From Termitomyces sp. T153 (lineage: Eukaryota > Basidiomycota > Agaricomycetes > Agaricales > Lyophyllaceae), in contig JACKQL020000150.1 of the NCBI GenBank assembly GCA_018296165.2, positions 1 to 64,000 on the forward strand: 64,000 nt of DNA, read 5' to 3'. The notes under the pieces were generated by a model. It made no database searches and was not told the origin of the DNA. It saw nothing but the letters and a program-made list of their open reading frames with translations. The position numbers and the translations under genes were made by a program. The stretch's first letter is position 1. Each line of letters opens with the position of its first letter. This document shows, piece by piece, positions 55,447 to 64,000 of the stretch.

Positions 55447-55650
55447 ACATGGTGCAGCATGTGGCATGAGGTCTTTATGATTTGTGGTCTGAGTAATTTC
55501 AGGAGGTCAAGTGTTGGGTCAACTTTGTTGGAAGTGAAAGGCATTGCTTTCTGTGAGTTCATCTGATCTGATTTTGGGGTCAGGCAGCAGGTCCCATAAC
55601 CTGTCAAGATTTGACATGTGATACTTTTGAATCTAAGTTTAAACAAGTGT
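55447..55650 (-). pseudogene. Copia 5' end beyond element C
   Basis: Taking out element C places this sequence directly upstream of Copia gag (TGCACCATGT on minus, with ATGT shared with the TSD). It holds the leader region of the Copia element. A frame with NKVDPTLDLLKLLRP is present but does not continue into gag. No Copia LTR is recognised, so where the element ends is unclear. Confidence 0.45.
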
Positions 55651-55803
55651 GCTCAGTTCACACATGTCATGCGAGTACAAACTGTATTATTTGTTACCTA
55701 AGTTTAAACAAGTATGCTGGGTAACGAAAGTAAGTTATAATGTAGTATTGTAGCATAAAACTCTTACCTCAGTTTGCGCGTGTCATGCGAGTACAAACTG
55801 AGG
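55634..55803. repeat. Direct repeats and an inverted repeat
   Basis: TAAGTTTAAACAAGT occurs near 55634 and 55699. TGTCATGCGAGTACAAACTG occurs at 55664-55684 and again at 55781-55800. The second copy lies within a 10-bp perfect inverted repeat, CCTCAGTTTG (55767-55776) and CAAACTGAGG (55794-55803). It could be a transposon end, a footprint or a protein-binding site. Confidence 0.6.
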
Positions 55804-55951
55804 CATTACAAACAAAAAAAATAACATAAGGAGCGGCGCAGCCAAACACGTGTGATACACTGTTAGGGGGCGACTGCCATAGGCAGTTTACCTTGGACTT
55901 TGACATGGATAACTGATATGTCGGAACCGAGTGATCTCCCTCGCGCGTTGA

Positions 55952-56335
55952 TTGCGGAAAGATAACAGCAAATTACCAGGCCTTAGATGTGAAGCATTAA
56001 GTATCCGGGTTGGCAAGGGAAGGTTATTCAACGAAATACCTTTGTTCCATGCATGCATGCTGAAATCAGCTACATTCTTGGTGGGCTATTGTCAAAAAAG
56101 CTACGAACTCAAGTGGATGAATGACCCGCTTTGCCTGTATGCTATGATTGGACGAGTTCAAGATGAAATAGAAACAATAGCGCAGCACGATATGATTGGG
56201 TGCTCAAAACAATTGTGCCGTATGTTGGTGTCGAAGGGGTCATTACACAAGGGGTCAGTCAAATTTCCTTTGTTCAAAGACTTTTTCCATCAGAAATTGC
56301 CACATAGGAAATGGCATAACAGGGTTTCCTTTTGA
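55952..56335 (+). CDS. Possible hypothetical protein, weak
   Basis: A 127-codon open frame without an ATG at its beginning (first internal ATG at about 56054), reading FLVGYCQKSYELKWMNDPL and IGRVQDEIETIAQHDM. I recognise no family. It lies in CpG-containing, non-transposon-like sequence upstream (in orientation) of nothing obvious, so it may be a chance frame or an old exon. Confidence 0.25.
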   Translation: MRKDNSKLPGLRCEALSIRVGKGRLFNEIPLFHACMLKSATFLVGYCQKSYELKWMNDPLCLYAMIGRVQDEIETIAQHDMIGCSKQLCRMLVSKGSLHKGSVKFPLFKDFFHQKLPHRKWHNRVSF

Positions 56336-56339
56336 TTTT

Positions 56340-56410
56340 TTCCCAAGGAAACCCAATTGAGTACCAGCAGTGCACGATGGTGCCAGCTGAGCCACCCATG
56401 CCCTCCGATC
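56340..56410 (-). repeat. Possible tRNA-like A-box relic
   Basis: The minus strand reads GGGTGGCTCAGCTGGCACC, close to a tRNA 5' half with A box TGGCTCAGCTGG. A matching B box is not clear, so this is at most a degraded SINE head. Confidence 0.3.
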
Positions 56411-56611
56411 TTTCTTGATGCGAGATATTTATGGACCTATGCAATTCATCATAACATGCTTCACGTACATACTATGTATACTCAACCTATCTATAACCCA
56501 AGTTCAAATGGAATCTTGAACCCGCCTCCTCCTCGTTATCATCAGTAAACGTAAGAACCAGACAAAAAAAACCAATAAAGTCTTCTTATAATCCCAGATA
56601 TATACATACAA

Positions 56612-57100
56612 CTACTCATAATAGCTATTCGTCGAATCAGACAACGCAAGAGACACAGACGTCATATCAAAACCATTATTGTCAACCCCGTTTCCTCCTC
56701 CAGAAAAGTCAAACGTCATCGCCTGTTGCGGTTGCTGTTGCTGTTGCTGTTGTGCGAGCAAAAACTGCGTCATCTGCTCGTTTTGCTGCTGCTGAGCAAT
56801 CAACTGTTGCTGATAAATATTATTGAGCTGCTGCTGCTGGGCAATGTACTGTTGCTGATAAATATCATTGAGCTGTTGTTCTTGCTGCTGCTGCTGCTGA
56901 GCTTGCAACTGTAGTGCGTCCTGCTGTGCCTGTGCCTGCGCCTGCAAATCAGAATTTTGTTGCTGTTGCTGCTGATACGCCGCAACCGCGTCAAGTTGGC
57001 TCTGGAACGGCTGTTGTTGGTCGTATGTATATATCTGGGGCGTGAGATTGGCGTCTTCTTGCTGCTGCTGGTCGGACGCCTGGTCAGTCACAGTAGTGTC

Positions 57101-57133
<33 letters not shown>

Positions 57134-59798
57134 ATGCGCAACTGCACCGGACTGAGTCTGCGCCGGCCCTCCAGCCGGGCCTGCCTGTTGCTGAGTAGCA
57201 TGCTGCTGGTGCTGCTGATGCTGATACGTCACACCTGCTCCACCATATACCAACCCTCCTTGATCATACGCCTGAACAACACTCATAGCATGCTGCTGTG
57301 GCTGTGGAAACTGATACGCCATACCGCCGGCGCCGGCACCGGCACCGGGCTGGTGATACGGCTGGTTGGGAACGGTGGTCTGATTTTGATTTTGATTTTG
57401 ATTTTGAGGCTGGGGCTTGGTTGGGAGATTCACAGACGACGACGGGGGGGAAGAGATACTAGGATGAGCTGCGAGCAGGCCGGGATGTGTGGGCGCCGTA
57501 GGCGGCTTGGGACGCTGCTGTTGCTGCTGGTGGTGCGTATTGGACGGAGGTGTCGGTGGGATAGTAGGCGGCGACACGGGGAGCACAGGCTGGGGCTGGT
57601 ACAGCTGTGATGATGAGGGTATGACTTGGTTTGAAGTCGGATGGCCGGATGAGATCGGTGATGATGATGACGCGCGGTTGGGGATCGGTGATGTTGCTTG
57701 GTTGGTCGGTGCGGTGTTTCCCATGGGAGATGTTGGTGGGAGTTGGGTTTGAGGAAGAGGGAGAGGGGGTGCAGGGGGTTGTGGGGATGCCGTGTGAGGC
57801 TGGGGCTGGGACTGTGGTGGGCTCACAGCTGGAAGCGGAAGAGGAGGGGGAGGGGAAGATTGAGGAATAGCGCCGGCTGGATGATGCGCAAGTCCCGACA
57901 GCATACCCGCCTATATACATATCCCATCATCCCATTCAGCGTCCCGTACTGAATCAAAAAGAAAGTTGAGAACTCACATTAACGGGTGGCGGCCGAGTAC
58001 CCTGTGCAGAGCCAGTCGACGTCATCAACGTAGGCTGGGGCTGGGGCTGAGACTGAGATTGGATAGTGGCAGACACAGATCCAGAGAGGTGGACACTAGT
58101 GCTAAACCCAGGCGGGGGAGCACCTTGAGTGGTTTGAGCTTGAGTAGGGGGCGTGTGGGGTCCGGAAGCGGGAGGGTATTGTGGTTGTCGATATGCCTGA
58201 TGGCCTTGTTGCAAGAGTACCTGCCCTGTCACTTGCTGCTGCTGTTGCTGGATATGTTGTGCCTGCGCCATAAACCCAGGAGCGGGAGCAGACTGTTGGA
58301 GCTGATTTATCCCTTGCAAAAAGACAGTCTGCGCCTGTTGATTCTGCACCCCAACACCAGTAGTGCCTAGCTGGTGCGGTTGCCCCACAAGCTGAGTATG
58401 GGTTTGTAATAACGCATTGTTCGCGTGGACTTGTCCGTTCGGCACAACTTGTCCTGGTACCCCTTGTCCCACCAATCCAATCTGTCCTTGTCCAGAGCTC
58501 GCTACTTGTCCCAAAGAAGTCGTCTGCTGCATCGCCGCCTGGATCCTCTGCAGCTCGGTGATCAACCTTGTATAATCGATCGCTGGAGGCGGGGGCGACA
58601 ATGCCGCTGCTCCCTGCTGTTGTTGCTGCTGCTGCGAGAGCAACGACTGCTGATTCTGCTGCTGCGCCTGCTGCTGCACGATCAACGCCTGAATCACAGC
58701 TCCATAATCCGCATTCGGCGCGCCCTGCAACACAGCCTGCAAATTCGTCTGCAAGATCCCCAATCCCGATCCCAGCGCGTCCGTATTCGTGTCGTTGCCG
58801 TTGTCATTACTAGCATTATCATTGTTGATACTATTAAGAATATTCCCCAACGCCGACGCAACGTCGTTGCTCAACAGCGTCTTGGGCGGGACACCCGTCG
58901 TGGCTTGTATAGCGTCTCCTGCGAAATTGAACATTGTCCTACCGACTCTCCAGAGGGCTTTGACGGAGTCTGTTGCATTGAAGCGGGCTTTGCGGGAGGA
59001 GGGGTCGGTAGGGAGGGGCGAGGACGACGACAAAGGCTGCGGGGGGAGGGTGTAGACCGGTGTGAAGGTCGGGGCTGCGGTGTGCTTGGGGGAGCCAAAG
59101 AAGCTTATGTGGGTGGATTTGGGAGGTTGGGGCTGGGACTGGGGAGGGAGGGGTTGGGAGTATGTCCTTGGTTGTTGATAGTCTATGCTTCCGGACACAG
59201 GTCGGTCGGAGGAGCCGAGGACGGGCTGGGGCTGTAGCTGGAGAGGCGGCGCCTGGGGCTGGAGAGGCGACGCCTGGGGTTGGAGAGGCAGGGGTTGGGA
59301 GTATATTATTGGTTGTTGATAGCCTGTGTTTCCGGACACAGGTCGGACGGGCGCTCCTTGAAGGATGGGGATGGGCGCAGCGAACGCTTGAGGACTGTAT
59401 TGAACATTAGACGCAGGAGGAGAGGCCGAATGCAAGGAACCCGTTGCGTATACGCCTGGAGGCGTCGGCAGGGCAGCCCCGACAGGCGGAGAGGCTGGGG
59501 ATGCAGCAGTCTGAGGCGAGGATGACTGCTGCGGTCGGTAAAGCTGAGTACCTACAGAAGGCAGAGCTGCAGACGCTGGTCCTGCTGGAAGCACTGAACT
59601 GTACACCGGCTGGGACATAGACACGGACATGATGCCTGCACTCGGGGGCGTCGAGAGGGCGGCTCCAGGAGGCAGAGACGTGGGTCCTAGAGAGGTTGTT
59701 GGAGGCGCACTGGAGGCTGTGTTTGGAGACAACGCAGACGCATAGAGCTCTTGGGCCTTTGACAACCTGGGGGGGCTTGGGGGTGAGCTGTTGCTCAT
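56612..59798 (-). CDS. Glutamine/proline-rich protein, two exons
   Basis: The only intact gene in the window. ATG at 59796-59798 (MSNSSPPSPPRLSKAQELY) is chosen because the longer upstream frame has no ATG. Exon 1 runs 59798-57978, a 67-bp intron 57911-57977 (GTGAGT...TATATAG) follows, and exon 2 runs 57910-56612; the join is phase 0 and gives 1039 residues. Residues 1-265 are Ser/Pro/Gln-rich with a repeated RPVSG...YQQP...YSQPLP motif. About 268-330 is the only globular-looking part (FNATDSVKALWRVGRTMF, then ATTGVPPKTLLSNDV). The rest is Q-rich with uninterrupted poly-Gln runs, an Asn/Asp-rich linker and long PQ stretches, mostly from CAG/CAA codons. This composition is typical of fungal transcription cofactors and prion-like proteins, but I do not recognise an orthologue; a nuclear role is a guess. 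Its CpG content contrasts with the transposons. Confidence 0.85.
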
Positions 59799-60389
59799 CA
59801 GTATGTAGATTTTTTTCGTTATTTGCTGATACGCACTCTTGGTCAGAGGGGGGGGCGTGCATGATCTGTGAGGCAAAACAAAAGTCTTGGGGCGACAGCA
59901 CTTATAAGGCTTTCGAAAGCTGTCGTCTGCTGTCGTTTGAGATGTACATATGGGCTGGCGTATCAGCTGGGCCGTGCCTGTCTATCAGTTCATCTTACTT
60001 TGTCACTGATGGGGATGAAGGGAACAAAAAAGTTACACGGTATGCTCATGAAGGGTATGTTCTCGATCAAGAAAGCATGTGTGCTTGTGGCCGTACATGG
60101 TTGTGCTGTGGCCGTAGTGTGCTGTGGCCGTACAGGCTGGCAACAGGCCAAATGTCAGGGCCTCCATGGCGCGTCCGGTGACTTGTGAACTCTTAGAGAT
60201 GTTGATACGCCGGTCTCAACAATGAGATCGGCAGAGGGAAAAAGCCTAAATCTATATATAGGACGACTCCTGGGAAAGTGGCTATGCCTATGCGACGACT
60301 TTTGTGCTGAGTATGACCAAGAACCTTTCTTTTTGGGTAACTTGGCTATCTTGAGCCTGGAAAAACAGTATAACTTCCAGAAACTATGA
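59799..60389. other. Upstream region of the Q-rich gene
   Basis: No gene is supported. A TCTATATATAGG palindrome-like TATA run lies at 60250-60261. Frames on the plus strand through 59696-60188 are antisense to the Q-rich gene start or chance. The Q-rich gene's promoter should lie here. Confidence 0.45.
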
Positions 60390-60847
60390 TCTGTGATGAC
60401 AATTCTGTCACTGGATTGATCTCTTCCACTTATCCTCATATTGATCACCATCAAGATGATCAGTGTTACCTGGATTCTTTCTGGCAGGAAATCTGATGTA
60501 GAGGATATCAACTCAGAAGTTCTGCAGAAATGTCCAGAAGAAGAGAAAACCTTGCACAGTGCAGACTCTATCATATCTGATGATGGGAATCCTAATGGTC
60601 TTGGATTGTATCCAATGAAATACCTCAACTCTCTCAGAGCCAGTAGTTTGCCTTTGGCTAAATTAGCTCTGAAGATTGGTGTTCCTGTCATGCTGTTAGG
60701 AATCTGGATACAACTAAAGGACTTTGTGATGAGGGCAAGAATGATTGTCACCCACATCAGCACCAGAGCTCTCAGATGTCCAATCATCAGTGGAGATGCC
60801 AAGTTTGCAAGATCAATTGTTTTGATTCCAACAATCAACATGGATGT
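60390..60847 (+). pseudogene. Helitron/PIF1-type helicase C-terminal fragment
   Basis: The reading has WILSGRKSDVEDINSEVL, then HSADSI, GLGLYPMKYLNSLRASSLP, LAKLALKIGVPVMLL, RMIVTHISTRALRC and AKFARSIVLIP. This sequence order (A/SxRNxDVxxIN; YPxEYLNSLxxSGLPxxxLxLKxGxPxMLLRNL; GTRxxVxxxxxxxxxxxxxxGxxxGxxVxIPRI) is the C-terminal motor part of PIF1-like helicases, in fungi mostly the RepHel protein of Helitrons. The RNLxPxxGLCNGTR block is mutated (GIWIQLKDFVMRARM). Upstream motifs and the Rep domain are absent. A one-base shift near 60440 links to LISSTYPHI. The fragment ends at the family A LTR inserted at 60848. Confidence 0.72.
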
Positions 60848-61981
60848 TGTCAGGTTCTGCTGATGATGAGGGCTCAGCTACACTGGCAAATCCTTACTAG
60901 GTGGACACAATGTCCTGCACTGATAACCTAGCACTCTGGAGGTGATGCAGAGTGGAGAGACTTGCAAGAGGGAGCTAAGGGAAGCAGTCCAAGCAAGTCC
61001 AGAGTGGTCCGGAGAAGTCTAAGACCAAGTATATTAATGTTGGGCTTGGGCAGGCATCGGGAACAAGTTTGTAAGCACATAAATAGATTGTGGGGAGGCT
61101 TCACTAGGCTTGGAGATGGAGCCAGAGTTTGATAGGTGATCAAGTAAGACTTGATGGGCTCAGGGCTGAGCAAAGAGCAAGGTCCAGAGTTGTTGTAGGA
61201 ATGTTTGGGGATCATAGTGCATGTGCGGAGTTCATATTGATGTCAGAGATGGAAAGAACTTAGGAAAATAAAGGAAATAGAGACAATCAAGATGAGATCA
61301 AGACAAGATGAGATGAGACAGACAAAGAGATAGATTTGAGACTAAAAATAGAAATAGAGGCAGTTGAAACACAAGACACAGGAAACCAGTAAATGCAAGT
61401 AATATCAAGACTGAAGTATGAGGAGCTACTCTACAACTTATATACTGACTATTAGATAGCTCTAGGGAACAGTGGATATGGCAGCAGGGCTTGGCAGAGC
61501 TGCATGGAGTTAACAGGTGTCAGGTATGATCAAGGAGTGGGCCATGGTGATATTCTGATGGAATCAGCTAAGGATGTGGGTTGCTCTGAGATTGTTGGAG
61601 TGCTCCAGAGCAGGTTGGAGAGACTAGGGTAGGGGGTTGGAGGTGCATGATGTGATTAGGAATGGTGGGGGAAGTCTCAGGAGTTCAGGAGGCCCCAGGG
61701 GAAGCATCAATGGCTAGGAAGAAGGCATTAGAGGTGATCAGGAGGCTGTCAGAGTTTGCCAGAGAAGTGTCAGGGTTGGCCATAGGTTGGGGAGTTTGGT
61801 GGGGTGTCAGGAGGGGCCCTGGGGGAGTGGGCAGGTTAGGAGCAATGTGCAGGGTTCAAGGAAGAGCAGGTCATGACATCACCCCCCCTTCAGCATTGAG
61901 ACCCTTGAGATGTAGGGTGCAGTCTGGGGATTGGTGGGGCATGGGAATCAAAGTCAAGTAATATTGATCAAACTGCAGTGA
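60848..61981 (-). mobile_element. Chromovirus A fragment, copy 4 (LTR plus 103 bp)
   Basis: A family A LTR (60848-61878, 1031 bp, TGTCAGGTTCTGCTGATGA to GGTCATGACA) is followed by the pyrimidine-rich CACCCCCCCTTCAGCATTGAG and internal sequence down to ATTGATCAAACTGCAGTGA. That order equals the 3' end of the element in minus orientation, as in A2 at 13695-13800. The rest is cut off by the family B LTR starting at 61982. No duplication can be paired. Confidence 0.82.
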
Positions 61982-62939
61982 TGATGAGCCCCAGCTATTG
62001 CTGAGCACCATGTTTTTGGCATTTCGGACTTAGTGGCAGCTGACTACCTTGAATCCGACACAAGTCACAACACTCAGCACACAAGACTTAGCCTGAGGAT
62101 TGGACCGGAGCATGAGACTTTAGCGACCACAAGACTTATCAATCACGAGAAACATCATGTGGAGTCTGGAACTTGGGCCTAAATCATTAAGGCCTAGACC
62201 CTCCCTAGTGACAAGTATTGGCAACCCTAGTGACTCTAGCAACAAAATGGCATTCTCTTACTATATATGGACAAATTATTAGATGCATACCTTTTTACTA
62301 TCATTTCTTTTTGCCAAGCTTACCAACATACTTGAACAGTGCCTACACTTCAGGTATTGACATCAGACTCGTTACTTTTTGGTTTCATTTGCAATTAGGT
62401 GCTGCCAAGACTTTGCTTATGATTTTTCCCTTAGTTACAGACTGACACCTTATATGCACCCTAAACACAGTGACAGATGCCATTGCTAGTGGTGCCTATT
62501 TGTTTACTTTCCCATACTATACTTTGAACTGTATAAATACTGATTGTACATAGACACTAAAAAAAAAAGAAGAACAATTGGAGCACTGCTATCTTTGAGC
62601 TTACCAGCAAGAGATTTCACTTTGCCTCTTTTGCTCTTTTTATTGCCTTTGACCCAGGCTTAGCGATAAGCCTCCTCAACTTTGACCTCAACTTAGTGTG
62701 GTGCCAACTGCAGGTGCCTATTTTAGTTAATCTGATTTAATGATGCTAGCGACTATGGCTAGCGACCTGTTTACCGACTTCTATCGACTTCACTCCATGA
62801 TGTAACTTCCACTCTAGTTCTCTAGGATGGTTACTGACTCACCCTCAACTATTAACTTTTTACTGCCAGCTACTCTATCTAGTAACTAGCGTTAGGTCCT
62901 CTTTTTAGGTTTTCTGCACAGCACTAGGCAGCATAGGAG
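61982..62939 (+). mobile_element. Solo or broken LTR, family B
   Basis: Starts TGATGAGCCCCAGC and runs to GGCAGCATAGGAG, where the expected CACATCA end is replaced by TGTAGTACTGGG. The next element therefore begins at 62940 and has interrupted the last bases. A TATAAATA near 62533 matches the other B LTRs. Confidence 0.82.
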
Positions 62940-64000
62940 TGTAGTACTGGGTTAGAGTAATACTGATAGTTCTGGGGCTTTCTTGAAGACTTAGGCAGTC
63001 TACTCCAATTCAACACTGATGTCTTGATGAATGCTTGAAGTTGAAGGGGTTTACTTCCAAAATATTTCTATTCTGAATGCAGAGGGGTCTCAACAAACTC
63101 CAGCCTAAGTGATTCACTCCCTGGGAACCACCAAGCCTTTGCCTATTAATTGCCTGTCCATTTGCTACTCTACTTGGGCTATTTATACCTCTTTCTACAG
63201 TGCACAGACCACCCCCTACATGTGACTTTTGGTTCCATACTTTCCAGCCCCTTATTCATAACTGTTATTCTAATTCCCCCTTTTGGCATGCCTGTTTCAG
63301 TGCCACAGGCCAGTTCCTGGTTCCATCATTCCTCCTTTGCATTCTTAGCTTCCCTTTGCCCCATTTATCTCTCCCTCCTTTGTATTTCTCCCATTCATAT
63401 TCTTCCCCATTCAGGTTCTTTCCCATTCAGACTCTTCCATTCATCTGTTCCCTCCCATTCATTCCATTCATCTTCCTTTGTTCATTTCATATTCTTCCCC
63501 ATTCAGGTTCTTTCCCATTCAGGTTCTTTCATTCATCTGTTCCCTCCCATTCATTCCATTCATCTTCCTTTGTTCATTTCCTATTTTTCCCCATTCAGGT
63601 TCTTTCCCATTCAGGTTCTTCCATTCATCTGTTCCCTCCCATTCATTTCATATTCTTCCATTCATCTCCCTTTCCCTTCCCTTCATTCCATTCATTTCAT
63701 ATTCCTCCATTCATCTTCCTTTCCCTTCCCTTCATTCCATTCCAATCTGGTTAGTCTTAGATCAGATCCAGATCTTGCCAGAATTGATGCCACTCAGGTG
63801 CTTTTGCCAGTCCCATGCTTCCCCTCCCATTACAGTGATTGGACTATTATTGAGTGTATAGTCTAGTATAGTCCTTGTCCTATCCTGTTCTGTCTTTCTT
63901 CTGGTGTATTTAAAGGGATAATGTTGCTGGGACTTGTTTTACCAGGAGGCTTACAGTTTTCAGCCTTAATAAATGTTTGTTTTGACTTCTGGTGTTTATT
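62940..64000 (+). mobile_element. LTR-like sequence running off the window
   Basis: Begins TGTAGTACTGGGTTAG exactly where the B LTR breaks. TATTTAAAG at 63908-63916 and AATAAA at 63969-63974, near the right edge, resemble the promoter and polyadenylation arrangement of an LTR. It contains the 92-bp minisatellite. Without the right end, its class is inferred only. Confidence 0.45.
63399..63740. repeat. 92-bp minisatellite with a 49-bp derivative
   Basis: Units starting ATTCTTCCCCATTCAGG lie at 63399, 63491 and 63583 (period 92), themselves built of TTCCCATTCA-type sub-repeats. From about 63640 a shorter unit with CATTCATTTCATATTC recurs at about 49-bp spacing. Because 92 is not a multiple of 3, all three plus frames read similar Phe/Ser/His/Ile-rich nonsense; there is no gene. 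Confidence 0.85.

Noticed and set aside
56957..57610. Leucine-rich plus-strand frame
   Set aside because: It is the complement of the CAG/CAA runs of the Q-rich gene; no own start or splice context.
60155..60841. A 228-codon minus-strand frame
   Set aside because: It is antisense to the helicase motifs, which are clearly on the plus strand.
63150..63866. A 238-codon frame and two overlapping frames in the same region
   Set aside because: All three frames read the same minisatellite; the composition is repeat-driven and the period is not a multiple of three.

Overview
The window looks like transposon-rich DNA from a filamentous basidiomycete, most likely an agaricomycete. The signs are short introns (41-80 bp, GT-AG, often with a CTAAC-like branch point), a KDZ-type CxC2 transposase remnant, Ty3/Gypsy and Ty1/Copia retrotransposons, a Helitron helicase fragment, tRNA-derived SINE-like repeats and a glutamine-rich nuclear-type protein. 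No species is claimed. Only one gene (56612-59798, minus) looks intact and host-like. Almost everything else is transposon sequence or broken genes.

Left part (1-12640): a decayed KDZ/CxC2 transposase (minus); a multi-exon gene of unknown function split by a solo LTR with a perfect CTGAT duplication; a run of SINE-like units with Pol III A and B boxes, one of them split by a solo LTR of family B; a decayed zinc-cluster/coiled-coil gene with introns (minus); and the gag-protease part of a Copia element (minus).

Centre (11340-55650): a set of nested insertions. The Copia element is split twice. Gypsy element C (33660-55446, TSD ACAT) sits at its gag start codon, and chromovirus A copy 2 (12646-33549, minus, TSD GTTAC) sits further into gag. 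Copy A2 is itself split inside integrase by Gypsy element B (16368-26938, minus, TSD TCGG/TTGG). Element C is split by chromovirus A copy 3 (38866-50030, plus, TSD CAGAC) inside reverse transcriptase, and by a solo LTR of family E (37646-38341). Copy A3 carries a solo LTR of family B (41622-42568, TSD CCAC). The matching duplications and rejoining reading frames make this order well supported.

Most interesting point: in three Gypsy families (A, B, C) the space between integrase and the 3' LTR holds an intron-bearing gene on the strand opposite to pol. In A and B this gene encodes a Zn2Cys6-like cysteine cluster followed by a coiled coil, and in both families a phase-0 intron of about 50 bp ends exactly before the first cluster cysteine. 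Being antisense to the genomic RNA, these introns would not be spliced out during retrotransposition. The C-family antisense gene looks unrelated. Chromovirus A also carries two complete retropepsin-like domains in tandem.

Right part (55450-64000): a CpG-richer segment with the Q-rich gene, then a Helitron helicase fragment, another family A LTR, another family B LTR, and an LTR-like sequence with a 92-bp minisatellite running off the window. Stops in the broken genes are often explained by CGA to TGA or other C-to-T / G-to-A changes, which suggests methylation-driven or RIP-like decay.
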